64,000 bases of DNA from Amphibiibacter pelophylacis (lineage in GTDB: Bacteria; Pseudomonadota; Gammaproteobacteria; Burkholderiales; Burkholderiaceae_C), in NCBI RefSeq assembly GCF_037688875.1, contig NZ_JAWDIE010000001.1, positions 1-64,000 of the forward strand, written 5' to 3'. The position numbers and the translations under genes were made by a program. A model generated the notes under the pieces. That model did no database searches, was not told the origin of the DNA, and was given only the letters and a program-made list of their open reading frames with translations. Numbering within the stretch: the first letter of the stretch is position 1; each line of letters begins with the position of its first letter. Below, in pieces: positions 38,507-51,306 of this stretch.

Positions 38507-39400
38507 TCAGAGCAGGGCTTTGAGCAGCTTGCCCATTTCGGACGGGTTGCGCGTCACGGTGAAGCCACACTCTTCCATGATGGCGAGTTTGGCATCGGCC
38601 GTGTCGGCACCGCCCGAGATCAGCGCGCCGGCGTGGCCCATGCGCTTGCCCGGAGGCGCCGTGACGCCCGCGATGAAGCCGACCACCGGCTTTTTCATGT
38701 GATCCTTGACCCAGCGTGCCGCTTCGGCCTCGTCCGGACCGCCGATTTCGCCGATCATGATGACGGCGTCGGTTTCGGGATCGTCGTTGAAAGCGCGCAT
38801 CACGTCGATGTGCTTGAGCCCGTTGATGGGGTCGCCCCCAATGCCGACGGCAGACGACTGGCCCAGGCCAATTTCGGTCAGCTGCGCCACGGCTTCATAG
38901 GTCAGCGTGCCCGAGCGGGATACCACGCCGATGCGGCCCTTGCGGTGAATGTGGCCGGGCATGATGCCGATCTTGATTTCTTCCGGCGTGATCAGGCCGG
39001 GGCAGTTGGGGCCCAGCAGCAGGGTTTTCTTGCCGCCAGCAGCCTCTTTGGCCTTCATTTTGTTGCGCACTTCCAGCATGTCGCGCACGGGAATGCCTTC
39101 GGTGATGCAGATGACCAGGTCCAGATCGGCTTCAACGGCTTCCCAGATCGCGGCGGCGGCACCGGCGGGCGGCACATAGATCACCGACACCGTGGCGCCC
39201 TGCTGCTGCGCGGCTTCCTTGACGGTGGCGTAGATGGGGATGTCCGAGAACTTCTCGCCCGCCTTCTTGGGGTTCACGCCCGCGACGAAGCAGTTTTTAC
39301 CGTTGGCGTAAGCCTGGCAGCCCAGGGTGTGGAACTGGCCGGTCTTGCCGGTGATGCCCTGGGTGATGACCCGGGTGTCCTTGTTGATGTAGATGCTCAT
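38507..39400 (-). CDS. sucD: Succinate-CoA ligase alpha subunit
   Basis: A 297-residue alpha subunit of succinyl-CoA synthetase, the TCA-cycle enzyme that makes ATP/GTP from succinyl-CoA. The nucleotide fold starts MSIYINKDTRVITQGITGKTGQFHT, with GPNCPGLITPEEIKIGIMPGHI in the middle. The phosphorylated histidine is in GKRMGHAGALISG. It is 27 bases after sucC and 6 before the Ser/Thr kinase gene. Confidence 0.97.
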   Translation of the reverse strand: MSIYINKDTRVITQGITGKTGQFHTLGCQAYANGKNCFVAGVNPKKAGEKFSDIPIYATVKEAAQQQGATVSVIYVPPAGAAAAIWEAVEADLDLVICITEGIPVRDMLEVRNKMKAKEAAGGKKTLLLGPNCPGLITPEEIKIGIMPGHIHRKGRIGVVSRSGTLTYEAVAQLTEIGLGQSSAVGIGGDPINGLKHIDVMRAFNDDPETDAVIMIGEIGGPDEAEAARWVKDHMKKPVVGFIAGVTAPPGKRMGHAGALISGGADTADAKLAIMEECGFTVTRNPSEMGKLLKALL

Positions 39401-39427
39401 GTTCGTGTTCCTTGGCTCTGGGCGGGC

Positions 39428-40588
<1,161 letters not shown>

Positions 40589-40689
40589 GGGAGGTCTGAG
40601 GGTTGGAAGTCAATGACGGCGACAAATGTAACACGCTGGGTCCGCCCAACCTGAGCGTAACTTGACACCCGGCCCCCGGCAAAGTGGCT

Positions 40690-41235
40690 TCAGGCCTCGT
40701 CCTGCGGCGGCTCCCAGCCGGCCCAGAGCTGGCGCACGGTGTCCATCCCGAAGCCGCGCGAGAGCAGGAAGCGCGACTGGCGGGCGCGTTCGCGCTCGTC
40801 CAGTGGCGGCTGGCCGTAGCGGCGCGACCACAGGGCGTGGGCGCGGGCGAGTTCGCTGTCCCTGAGCCGATCGCGCAGCGGCGCGTCCAGGCGCTGGCCG
40901 AGCTGCTGCAGTTCCTGCTCGATGCGGCGCAGGCCACGCCCGCCCTCGCGCTGGCGCACGCGGGATTCGACGGCGCGGGCCTCGTCCAGCCAGCCGCTGG
41001 CGGCCAGGCCATCGAGGACGCTGTCGACCAGCGCCGGGAAGGACGCCGGGGAGGTCGCCGGGGAGGGCGCCGCTTCGTCGCCGGGCGCCTCAGTCACCCC
41101 CAGCACTTCAGGCGGCTGGCGGCGCAGCCACTGCAGCAGTTTGCGCGACAGCTCGGTGCGGCCGTACTCGCGCCGCGACAGGCTGGCCAGCGCCCGCTGG
41201 CGCAGGGAGTGGGCCAGCCGTTCTGCCGCAGGCAT
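40690..41235 (-). CDS. recX: Regulatory protein RecX
   Basis: A 181-residue RecX, which binds the RecA filament and limits its activity. The N-terminal RALASLSRREYGRTELSRKLLQW and the three-helix repeats (SGWLDEARAVESRVRQREGGRGLRRIEQELQQLG) are typical. A low-complexity insert (EAPGDEAAPSPATSPAS, about 52-68) is unusual. The ATG at 41235 lies 14 bases after the recA stop; recA-recX co-transcription is common in bacteria. Confidence 0.92.
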   Translation of the reverse strand: MPAAERLAHSLRQRALASLSRREYGRTELSRKLLQWLRRQPPEVLGVTEAPGDEAAPSPATSPASFPALVDSVLDGLAASGWLDEARAVESRVRQREGGRGLRRIEQELQQLGQRLDAPLRDRLRDSELARAHALWSRRYGQPPLDERERARQSRFLLSRGFGMDTVRQLWAGWEPPQDEA

Positions 41236-41249
41236 GGGGGCTTTCGGGA

Positions 41250-42299
<1,050 letters not shown>

Positions 42300-42463
42300 G
42301 TTTTCCTTGTGCGCTGGCGGCAGGTCTGTGGGGTCTGAAAAAACGATGGGCCTGCGGGAAAGTCCCGAGACCTTTGGGGCGGCTGTGGCCCGATGACCCC
42401 GGATAATAACGCTTCAGTCCGGGGGCCACCACCGCACCCCCCGCAAGGAGGAGTATTGTTTCC

Positions 42464-43153
<690 letters not shown>

Positions 43154-44734
43154 GTGGTCTGGCGCGCCTGGCTGCGCCGCCGCGAGGCCGCGCGCGCCAA
43201 CCTGTCGCTGGCCGAGACGCTGCTGGAGTGGATGCTGCTGCCGCTTTTCCTGCTCTGGCTGTGCTCGATGGCGCTGGTCTGGCTGGTGTCGCAGCACATC
43301 ACCAACCAGTATTTTGACGGCCAGCTGCGCGCCCAGACCGCCCACATTGGCGAGCAGCTGGTGCGCTGGGGCTGGTATTCGCCGCAGGCGCAGGCGGCGC
43401 TGGACAACCCCGGTTACTGGTGGGATGTCCACGCGCAGGACGGCCGCCTGCTGGCCGCTTCGGACGCCAGCACCCGCGATTTTCTCGCCCAGCTCTCCCT
43501 GCGGCCGTCTCCGGCCGGGCAGGTGGTGCTGGACACCTTGCCCAGCGCCAAAGGTGAGCGCCGGGTGGCGCGGCTGTGGCTGCGCGGCGTGCCCGGGCTG
43601 AATCACCCGGTGCTGCTGCGCAGCGCGCTGCTGACGCGCGACCAGTACACGCTGACGCAGGACATCCTGCGCGGCGTCATCCTGCCGCAGGCGGCGCTGT
43701 TTCCGCTGGCGCTGCTGCTGGTCTGGCTGGCGCTGACCCGCGCCATTGCGCCGCTGCACCATGTGCAGCAGCAGATTTTCCAGCGCGACAGCCACGATCT
43801 GAGCCCCATGGACGAGAGCCGCGCCCCCGAAGAGGTCGTGCCGCTGGTGCAGTCGATCAACGGGCTGCTGCAGCAGCTCAGCCGCTCGCTGGCCTCACAG
43901 AAGCACTTTCTGGCCGACGCCGCGCACCAGCTCAAGACGCCGCTGGCCGGGCTGCGCATGCAGGCCGAACTGGCGCAGCAGCAGATCGACGACGGCGCCA
44001 CCGCACAGGCGCTGCGGCCCAGCCTGCAGCACATCGCCTATTCCAGCCAGAAGGCGGCCAATATGGTCAACCAGCTGCTGGCGCTGGCGCATGCCGAGGA
44101 CAAGGCGCAGACGGTGGAGAAGCACCCGCTCGATCTGCTGGCCCTGGTCACCGGCGTGACGCAGGACAGCGTGCCGCGCGCCATGGCGCGGCGCATTGAT
44201 CTGGGGCTGGAAACCGACATCGATCCGGACTGCGCCGCCGTCCTGCCTCAGCCCGAAGCGGCACCCGACAGCGGCCTGCCGCCCGACGTGACGGACGACG
44301 AGCTGGCCGAAATTGACGGCGGCGTGGCGCAGGCGCTGATCCTGCCCGGCCACGCCCTGCTGCTGGGCGAGCTGGTGCGCAATCTGGTCGACAACGCCAT
44401 CAACTACACGCCGCAGGGCGGGGTGGTGACGGTGCGCGTGCAGGCCCGCGTGGGCTGCGCAGAAGTCATCGTCGAGGATTCGGGCCCGGGCGTTCCGGAG
44501 GCCGACCGCGAGCGCATTTTCGAGCCCTTCTACCGCTCGCTGGAAGTCAGCGCCGAGGGCAGCGGCCTGGGGCTGGCCATCGCCCGCGAGATCGCTGCCA
44601 TGCACGATGCCACGCTGACACTGGCCCCAGACGGCGAGAACCCGCTGGGCGGGGCGCGCTTCGTGCTGGGCTTCAGTCTTCCCGATCAGGCACCGGGCGC
44701 GGCTGCCCTTTTTCGTCCAGCGCCACAAAGGTGA
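43154..44734 (+). CDS. Sensor histidine kinase (TctE/QseC-like)
   Basis: A 526-residue kinase. TM1 is about 27-46, a periplasmic 2CSK-type sensor loop spans about 47-172, TM2 about 174-195 and HAMP about 196-248. The dimerisation histidine is H258 (HFLADAAHQLKTPLAGL) and the ATPase domain has NLVDNAINY, EDSGPGV and GSGLGLAI. An acidic/Pro-rich insert (about 355-390) lies before the N box. It starts at GTG 43154, immediately after the regulator stop (TGAGTG). Its last 62 bases overlap the convergent thioesterase gene. Confidence 0.94.
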   Translation: MVWRAWLRRREAARANLSLAETLLEWMLLPLFLLWLCSMALVWLVSQHITNQYFDGQLRAQTAHIGEQLVRWGWYSPQAQAALDNPGYWWDVHAQDGRLLAASDASTRDFLAQLSLRPSPAGQVVLDTLPSAKGERRVARLWLRGVPGLNHPVLLRSALLTRDQYTLTQDILRGVILPQAALFPLALLLVWLALTRAIAPLHHVQQQIFQRDSHDLSPMDESRAPEEVVPLVQSINGLLQQLSRSLASQKHFLADAAHQLKTPLAGLRMQAELAQQQIDDGATAQALRPSLQHIAYSSQKAANMVNQLLALAHAEDKAQTVEKHPLDLLALVTGVTQDSVPRAMARRIDLGLETDIDPDCAAVLPQPEAAPDSGLPPDVTDDELAEIDGGVAQALILPGHALLLGELVRNLVDNAINYTPQGGVVTVRVQARVGCAEVIVEDSGPGVPEADRERIFEPFYRSLEVSAEGSGLGLAIAREIAAMHDATLTLAPDGENPLGGARFVLGFSLPDQAPGAAALFRPAPQR

Positions 44735-45116
44735 AGGTGGCTTCGGCGACCACGGTGAAGTGCGGATCGGAGGGGTTGCGCTCGGCGATCACCTCGATGT
44801 GCGTGGTCATGGACGTGCGCCCGATGCGGGTGATGCGGGCGTAAAAGCTCAGCAGGTCGCCGACCGAAACGGGCTTCTTGAACAGCACCTCGTTGACCGC
44901 CACGGTGGCCACGCGGCCGCGCGCACGGCGCACTGGCAGCACGCTGGCGGCCAGGTCGAGCTGGGCCAGCAGCCAGCCGCCGAACACGTCGCCCGCGCCG
45001 TTCAGATCGCGCGGCATGGGCATCAGGCGCATCACCAGGATGCGGTCCGCACCGGGGCCTGCGGGGCCAGAGGTGGCGGCGGGGAAAGGGTTGGCGGTCA
45101 GAAGGGCTTCGGTCAT
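44673..45116 (-). CDS. Acyl-CoA thioesterase, YciA-like
   Basis: A 147-residue hot-dog protein with LMPMPRDLNGAGDVFGGWLLAQLDLAA near the N-terminus, carrying the catalytic N and D of the YciA/BACH group. VNEVLFKKPVSVGDLLSFYARI, TTHIEVIAERN and FTFVALDEKGQPRPVP complete the fold. YciA hydrolyses a broad range of acyl-CoAs. It starts 3 bases after the 5'-nucleotidase stop on the same strand. Its 3' end runs 62 bases into the convergent histidine kinase gene. Confidence 0.9.
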   Translation of the reverse strand: MTEALLTANPFPAATSGPAGPGADRILVMRLMPMPRDLNGAGDVFGGWLLAQLDLAASVLPVRRARGRVATVAVNEVLFKKPVSVGDLLSFYARITRIGRTSMTTHIEVIAERNPSDPHFTVVAEATFTFVALDEKGQPRPVPDRED

Positions 45117-45119
45117 GGA

Positions 45120-46058
45120 TCAATCCGGGTTGCTCACGCCCTGCAGCACATGGCCGACGGGGGCGTGCGAGCGGGCGCTGTCGATGTGGCCGCGCTGGTC
45201 GTCAAAGAAAAAATCGGGCTGGAAGCGGGCCAGGAAAGGCCCTTTGGGCAGGCCGGCCAGGAAGAAGGCTTCGTCCATCGCCAGCCCCCACTGCGTGAGG
45301 GTGTTGAGCGCACGCTCGTGCGCCGGAGCGCCCCGCGCCGTGACCAGCGCCATGCGCACGCGCAGCGGGCAATCCATCTGTCGCAGCGCGTGCAGTGCCT
45401 GCAGCAGCGGCTTCAGCGGCCCGTCGGCCAGCGGTACACCGGCCTTGCTGCGCTCGTTTTCGGTGAAGGCGCTCAGGCCACCTTCCTGGTAGATGCGTTC
45501 GGCCTCGTCGGAGAACAGCACCGCGTCGCCGTCGAAGGCGATGCGCAGCTCGTCCGCCGGGCTGGCAGTTTCGCGCGCGGCGTCGTTGAAGACGCGGGCG
45601 GCCGGAATGCCGGCCTGCAGCGCGGCACGCACATCGGCTTCCAGCGGCGAGAGAAACAGGTGCGCGCCCAGCGCTTCAAGATAGGGCCAGGGCGGCTGGC
45701 CGCGCGTGAACACGCCGCGCTCCAGCGGCAGGCCGCGCTGCTGCGCGCTGCGAAACACGCGCATCCCCGAGATCGGATCGTTGCGCGACACCACCACCAC
45801 ATCCACCCGAGGCGGCTGGCCGGGCGTGTTGAAGCGCATCAGCTTGCTGGCCAGCGCAAAGGCGGCGCCGGGCGGCACGCTGCTTTCCAGGCGCTGGCGC
45901 TGGAACTCCATGAAATGGTCTTCCCAAGGCGGCGGGCTGGGGAGGGCGGCGCGTTCGCGCTCGAACTGCTCGGTGTCGGCGTCGAAATCAAACAGCGCCC
46001 GCGACGACAGCGCCACCACCAGAGCCGGGCGCGGTTTGGGGCTGTGGGGGGTGCTCAT
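45120..46058 (-). CDS. 5'-nucleotidase (cytosolic NT5C1-like family)
   Basis: A 312-residue protein of the bacterial family related to eukaryotic cytosolic 5'-nucleotidases. It opens LVVALSSRALFDFDADTEQFERE, then LVSRNDP-like VVVVSRNDPISGMRVFRSA, LRIAFDGDAVLFSDEAERIYQEGG and a HAD-like FQPDFFFDDQRGHIDSA. The family dephosphorylates nucleoside monophosphates in the cytosol; substrate preference is not evident. It lies between gspF (12-base gap) and yciA. Confidence 0.85.
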   Translation of the reverse strand: MSTPHSPKPRPALVVALSSRALFDFDADTEQFERERAALPSPPPWEDHFMEFQRQRLESSVPPGAAFALASKLMRFNTPGQPPRVDVVVVSRNDPISGMRVFRSAQQRGLPLERGVFTRGQPPWPYLEALGAHLFLSPLEADVRAALQAGIPAARVFNDAARETASPADELRIAFDGDAVLFSDEAERIYQEGGLSAFTENERSKAGVPLADGPLKPLLQALHALRQMDCPLRVRMALVTARGAPAHERALNTLTQWGLAMDEAFFLAGLPKGPFLARFQPDFFFDDQRGHIDSARSHAPVGHVLQGVSNPD

Positions 46059-46070
46059 GGCGCTCTCATG

Positions 46071-47279
46071 TCATTTGACCCAGGTGTTGAGCTGGATGAT
46101 GGGCAGCAGCACCGCCAGCACGATCAGCATCACCACCCCGCCCATGACGACGATGAGCAGCGGCTCCAGCAGCGTGGCGATGCCCATGGCGCGGCGCTGC
46201 ACCTCGCCCGAGAGCTGGCGCGCGGCGCGGGTCAGCATCTGCGGCAGCTGGCCGGTCTGCTCGCCCAGGCGGGCGAACATGGCGATCAGGCCGGGGAAGC
46301 GTTTTTTGGCCGCCAGCGCCGAGGCCAGCGGCGCGCCTTCGCGCACCTGCACCAGGGCGTCGAGCGCGTCCTCGCGCATGGCGCGGTTGGACAGCGTTTC
46401 GGCCGCCGACTGCAGCGCTTTCAGAATCGGCACGCCCGCGCTGGCCAGCATGGCCAGGGTGCCAGCAAAGCGCGCCGCGTTATAGCCGCGCGCCAGCCGA
46501 CCGACGAGGGGCAGGTTGAGCAGCGCGGCGTCCACGCGCAGCGCAAAAGCCGGGGCGCGCAGCGCGCGAACGAACAGGAAAACGCCCAGCGCGATGGCGG
46601 CGGCGGCGTACAGGCCGTAGCTGCGCACGCCAGCGCTGATCGCCAGCATGGCGCGCGTCAGCAGCGGCAGCGTCTGTTTGGAGCTGGCAAACACGCTGGC
46701 CACCTGCGGCACCACATAGGTCACCAGGAACAGCACGATGACCACCGCAATCACCGACACGATGGCCGGATAGAGCGCCGCACCCAGCAGTTTGGACTGC
46801 AGCGCCTGGCGCTCTTCCAGGTCGTCGGCCAGGCGCTCCAGCACCGGGCCCAGCGCGCCGCTGTGCTCGCCCGCCGAAACGACCGAGCAGAAGACCGCGT
46901 CGAACTCGCGCGGCGCGTGCGCCAGGGCCTGCGCGAAGGGCGCGCCGCCGTTGACTTCGCTGCGCAGCTGCGCCATCAGTTCGCGCTGCGCGGGGGATTC
47001 GGCTTCGTCGCCCAACGCCGTCAGCGCGCGCTCCAGCGGCAGCCCGGCGCTGACCAGCCCGGCGAGCTGGCGCGTCCACACCGTGCGCGTGGCGGGCGTG
47101 AAGGCGCGCCGGGCCAGCAGGCTGGCGCGCGAGGCCTGGGTCGCGACCTCGGTCACCGACACCGGCATCAGGCCCTGGGTCTTGAGCCACGCCCGGGCGG
47201 CGCGCGGCGTATCGGCCTCGGTCAGGCCGGTGCGGCTGCGCCCGTCCTGGGTCAGGGCATCGTATTTGTAGGCTGGCAT
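46071..47279 (-). CDS. gspF: Type II secretion / pilus inner-membrane platform protein GspF-like
   Basis: A 402-residue GspF/PilC-family protein with the N-terminal MPAYKYDALTQDGRSRTGLTEADTPRAARAWL domain. Two T2SSF repeats follow (about 70-195 and 272-395), each with LVSAGLPLERAL- or LASAGVPILKAL-type starts, and three hydrophobic segments. The motif order and LLPIIQLNTWVK end are those of type II secretion GspF more than of PilC. No other secretion gene lies nearby, so it is an orphan in this window. It is the first gene of a minus-strand trio. Confidence 0.88.
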   Translation of the reverse strand: MPAYKYDALTQDGRSRTGLTEADTPRAARAWLKTQGLMPVSVTEVATQASRASLLARRAFTPATRTVWTRQLAGLVSAGLPLERALTALGDEAESPAQRELMAQLRSEVNGGAPFAQALAHAPREFDAVFCSVVSAGEHSGALGPVLERLADDLEERQALQSKLLGAALYPAIVSVIAVVIVLFLVTYVVPQVASVFASSKQTLPLLTRAMLAISAGVRSYGLYAAAAIALGVFLFVRALRAPAFALRVDAALLNLPLVGRLARGYNAARFAGTLAMLASAGVPILKALQSAAETLSNRAMREDALDALVQVREGAPLASALAAKKRFPGLIAMFARLGEQTGQLPQMLTRAARQLSGEVQRRAMGIATLLEPLLIVVMGGVVMLIVLAVLLPIIQLNTWVK

Positions 47280-47346
47280 GGTTTTGATTATGCCGCCCCC
47301 GGCGCACGGTGCCCGGACGGGGGCGCTGCAGCTCTTAGACCCGGAT

Positions 47347-47383
47347 GCTGAATCGTTTTGCTAAATCAATTCAGCGTGCAAAA
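47347..47383. promoter_or_regulatory. Overlapping inverted repeats upstream of the nucleoside-uptake operon
   Basis: GCTGAAT (47347-47353) is complementary to ATTCAGC (47369-47375), and TTTTGC (47356-47361) to GCAAAA (47378-47383). The region lies about 100 bases before the BMP gene. A TGCTAATCT extended -10-like element follows at 47428-47435. It may be an operator for a nucleoside-responsive repressor or a leader hairpin; the binding protein cannot be named. Confidence 0.3.
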
Positions 47384-47484
47384 GTCAAGAGAGGGTTTTC
47401 ACCGTGCGCCGCGCCAGGATGACGCGTGCTAATCTTCTGCTCCCTTTGCAACTGGCTGGCAGCGTGTGCTGCGGAAAGCGAACC

Positions 47485-48483
47485 ATGAAGACCGTTTATC
47501 AAGTCCTGACTTCGGCCGTCCTGCTGGCCTGCACCCAGGCTGCTCTGGCTGAACCCGCCATCGTCTACGACGCCGGCGGCAAGAACGACAAATCCTTCAA
47601 CCAGGCGGCCGCCACGGGCGCAGAACAGTTCAAGAAGGCGGGCGGGGGCAACTACACCGAAATCACGCTGTCGGGCGAAGCCCAGCGCGAGCAGGCCCTG
47701 GAGCGCCTGGCCCAGCGCAAGAACAATCCGGTGATCACCATCGGTTTCATCGGCGAATCGGCCCTGAAAAAGGTCGCGCCCAAGTTCCCGAACACGCAGT
47801 TCGTCATCGTGGACTCGGTGGTGGACCAGCCCAATGTGAAATCCATCGTCTTCCGCGACAACGAAGGCTCTTTCCTGGTCGGCGCCGTGGCCGCGCTGAA
47901 ATCGGCCACCGGCAAGGTCGGTTTCATTGGCGGCATGGACGTGCCGCTGATCCGCCGCTTCGCCTGCGGTTTCGCCCAGGGCGCCAAATACGCCAATCCC
48001 AAGGCCGAAGTCCTGCAGAACATGACGGGTACCACGCCCAGCGCCTGGAACGACCCGACCAAGGGCGGTGAGCTGGCCAAATCGCAGATGGACCGTGGCG
48101 TGGACGTGATTTTCGCGGCAGCGGGTGGCACCGGCGTGGGCGTTTACCAGGCGGCCAAGGACGCCAAGAAATTCGCCATCGGCGTGGACAGCAACCAGAA
48201 CTACCTCTTCCCCGGCACCATGCTGACCTCGATGGTCAAGCGCGTGGACGTGGCGGTGAAGAACAGCTTCACCAACGACGGCAAGGGCAAGCCTTCGGGC
48301 GGCACGCAGGATCTGGGCCTGAAAGAGGGCGGCGTGGACTGGGCCCTCGACCAGTACAACCGCTCGCTGATCACCCCGGCCATTGAGGCCAAGGTCAAAG
48401 AGATCAAGGCCGACATCATCAGCGGCAAGATCAAGGTGCTGGATTACTACAAGGACGAAGACAAGGCCAAGTGCGGCGCTTGA
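47485..48483 (+). CDS. BMP-family ABC transporter substrate-binding protein (nucleoside)
   Basis: A 332-residue periplasmic binding protein. The signal MKTVYQVLTSAVLLACTQAALA could be cleaved by signal peptidase I after ALA; LLAC might also be read as a lipobox. The mature protein has IVYDAGGKNDKSFNQAAATGAEQF, VDSVVDQPNVKSIVFRDNEGSFLVG and FIGGMDVPLIRRFACGFAQGA, the hallmarks of the BmpA/PnrA nucleoside-binding family. ATG at 47485 follows GGAAAG. It heads an operon with ATPase, two permeases, a ribokinase-family kinase and a nucleoside hydrolase, which supports nucleosides as ligand. Confidence 0.93.
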   Translation: MKTVYQVLTSAVLLACTQAALAEPAIVYDAGGKNDKSFNQAAATGAEQFKKAGGGNYTEITLSGEAQREQALERLAQRKNNPVITIGFIGESALKKVAPKFPNTQFVIVDSVVDQPNVKSIVFRDNEGSFLVGAVAALKSATGKVGFIGGMDVPLIRRFACGFAQGAKYANPKAEVLQNMTGTTPSAWNDPTKGGELAKSQMDRGVDVIFAAAGGTGVGVYQAAKDAKKFAIGVDSNQNYLFPGTMLTSMVKRVDVAVKNSFTNDGKGKPSGGTQDLGLKEGGVDWALDQYNRSLITPAIEAKVKEIKADIISGKIKVLDYYKDEDKAKCGA

Positions 48484-48510
48484 TCGCCTGACCCTTCGGT
48501 AAAGAGAAAA

Positions 48511-48539
48511 ACCGGCGGCCCGGCAGCGGGTCCGCCGGT
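48511..48539 (+). other. Strong intercistronic hairpin after the binding-protein gene
   Basis: ACCGGCGG and CCGCCGGT form an 8-bp stem extended by CCCG/CGGG around a GCAG loop, 27 bases after the BMP stop. There is no run of T, so it is more likely an mRNA-stabilising or partial-stop element. Such elements commonly raise binding-protein levels above the membrane components. Confidence 0.55.
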
Positions 48540-48569
48540 GTCCCCACTGGCGACGAGGAGAACTGAGCC

Positions 48570-50147
<1,578 letters not shown>

Positions 50148-50159
50148 GCGGTTTTCACC

Positions 50160-51296
50160 ATGAGCAAGAACATGAGCGCTGACGCCCTGCCCGCTGCGGC
50201 CCGGCCCCTGCCCTGGTGGCTGGGCGGGCTGCTGATTCCCACCGTCCAGCTGGCCCTGGCGCTGGCCGTGGCCTCGCTGGTCGTGCTGATGGTGGGCGAG
50301 AACCCGCTGCAGGTCATGACCGCGATGGTCTCCAGCGCCCTGGACCCCAGCATTGGACTGGCCTCCACGCTGTACTACACCACCCACCTGATTTTCACGG
50401 GCCTGGCGGTGGCGGTGGCCTTTCACGCCGGGCTGTTCAACATCGGCGGTGAAGGCCAGGCTTATTTCGCGGGCCTGGGTGTGGCGCTGGCCTGCCTGTG
50501 GCTGGACCATGTGCTGGGCGCGCCGCTGATGTTCCTGGTGGCGTGGCTGGCCGCCATGCTGTTTGGTGCGGCCTGGGCGCTGATCCCGGCCTGGCTGCAG
50601 GCGCGGCGCGGCGCGCACATCGTGGTCACGACCATCATGTTCAACTACATCGCCGCCGCGCTGATGAACTACCTGCTGGTCGGCCCGATCAAAAGTTCTA
50701 CCAGCCAGGGGCTGGAAACGCGCAGCTGGGAGGCCACGGCCATGCTGCCGCGCATCACGGATACGCTGGCTGGCTGGGGCTGGGATGTCGGCACCTCGCT
50801 GCTGAACTATTCGCTGCTGGTGGCCATTCTGGCCGTGGCGGCGGTGTGGTGGCTGCTGTGGCACACACGCCTGGGCTACGCGCTGCGCGTGCTGGGCCAG
50901 AACCCCAAAGCGGCCGATTACGCCGGTCTGTCGGCGCAGAAGCTGATCATCATCGCCATGCTGATTTCGGGCGCGCTGGCCGGGCTGATGGCGCTCAACG
51001 ACGTGTACGGCGGGCAGGGGCGGCTGATCCTGAGCTACACCAGCGGCCTGGGCTTTCTGGGCATCGCCGTCGCGCTGATGGGCCGCAACCACCCGCTGGG
51101 CGTGGCGGCGGCGGCTTTCGTGTTTGGCGTGCTCATCCAGGGCACGGGCGACCTGCAGTTTGATTTCCCGCGCATCAATCCCAACCTCATCCTGGTCATT
51201 CAGGGGCTGGTGATCTTTTTTGCGGCAGCACTGGACAGCCTGGTGCGCTCGCCCATCGAAAACCAGTTCCGCCGCTGGCAGCGCGCACGCGGCTGA
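50160..51296 (+). CDS. Nucleoside ABC transporter permease 1
   Basis: A 378-residue membrane protein of the BPD_transp_2 family (YufP-like). It has about eight to ten hydrophobic helices, including LIFTGLAVAVAFHAGLFNIG with GGEGQAYFAGLG, and IVVTTIMFNYIAAALMNYLLVGP. The conserved GLSAQKLIIIAMLISGALAGLM loop couples to the ATPase. It starts 12 bases after the ATPase gene and is followed by the second permease. Confidence 0.93.
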   Translation: MSKNMSADALPAAARPLPWWLGGLLIPTVQLALALAVASLVVLMVGENPLQVMTAMVSSALDPSIGLASTLYYTTHLIFTGLAVAVAFHAGLFNIGGEGQAYFAGLGVALACLWLDHVLGAPLMFLVAWLAAMLFGAAWALIPAWLQARRGAHIVVTTIMFNYIAAALMNYLLVGPIKSSTSQGLETRSWEATAMLPRITDTLAGWGWDVGTSLLNYSLLVAILAVAAVWWLLWHTRLGYALRVLGQNPKAADYAGLSAQKLIIIAMLISGALAGLMALNDVYGGQGRLILSYTSGLGFLGIAVALMGRNHPLGVAAAAFVFGVLIQGTGDLQFDFPRINPNLILVIQGLVIFFAAALDSLVRSPIENQFRRWQRARG

Positions 51297-51306
51297 GGAG
51301 ACCCCC

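Noticed and set aside
47280..47484. Purine riboswitch ahead of the nucleoside importer
   Set aside because: I looked for the conserved three-way junction core sequences and do not find them; only short inverted repeats are present.
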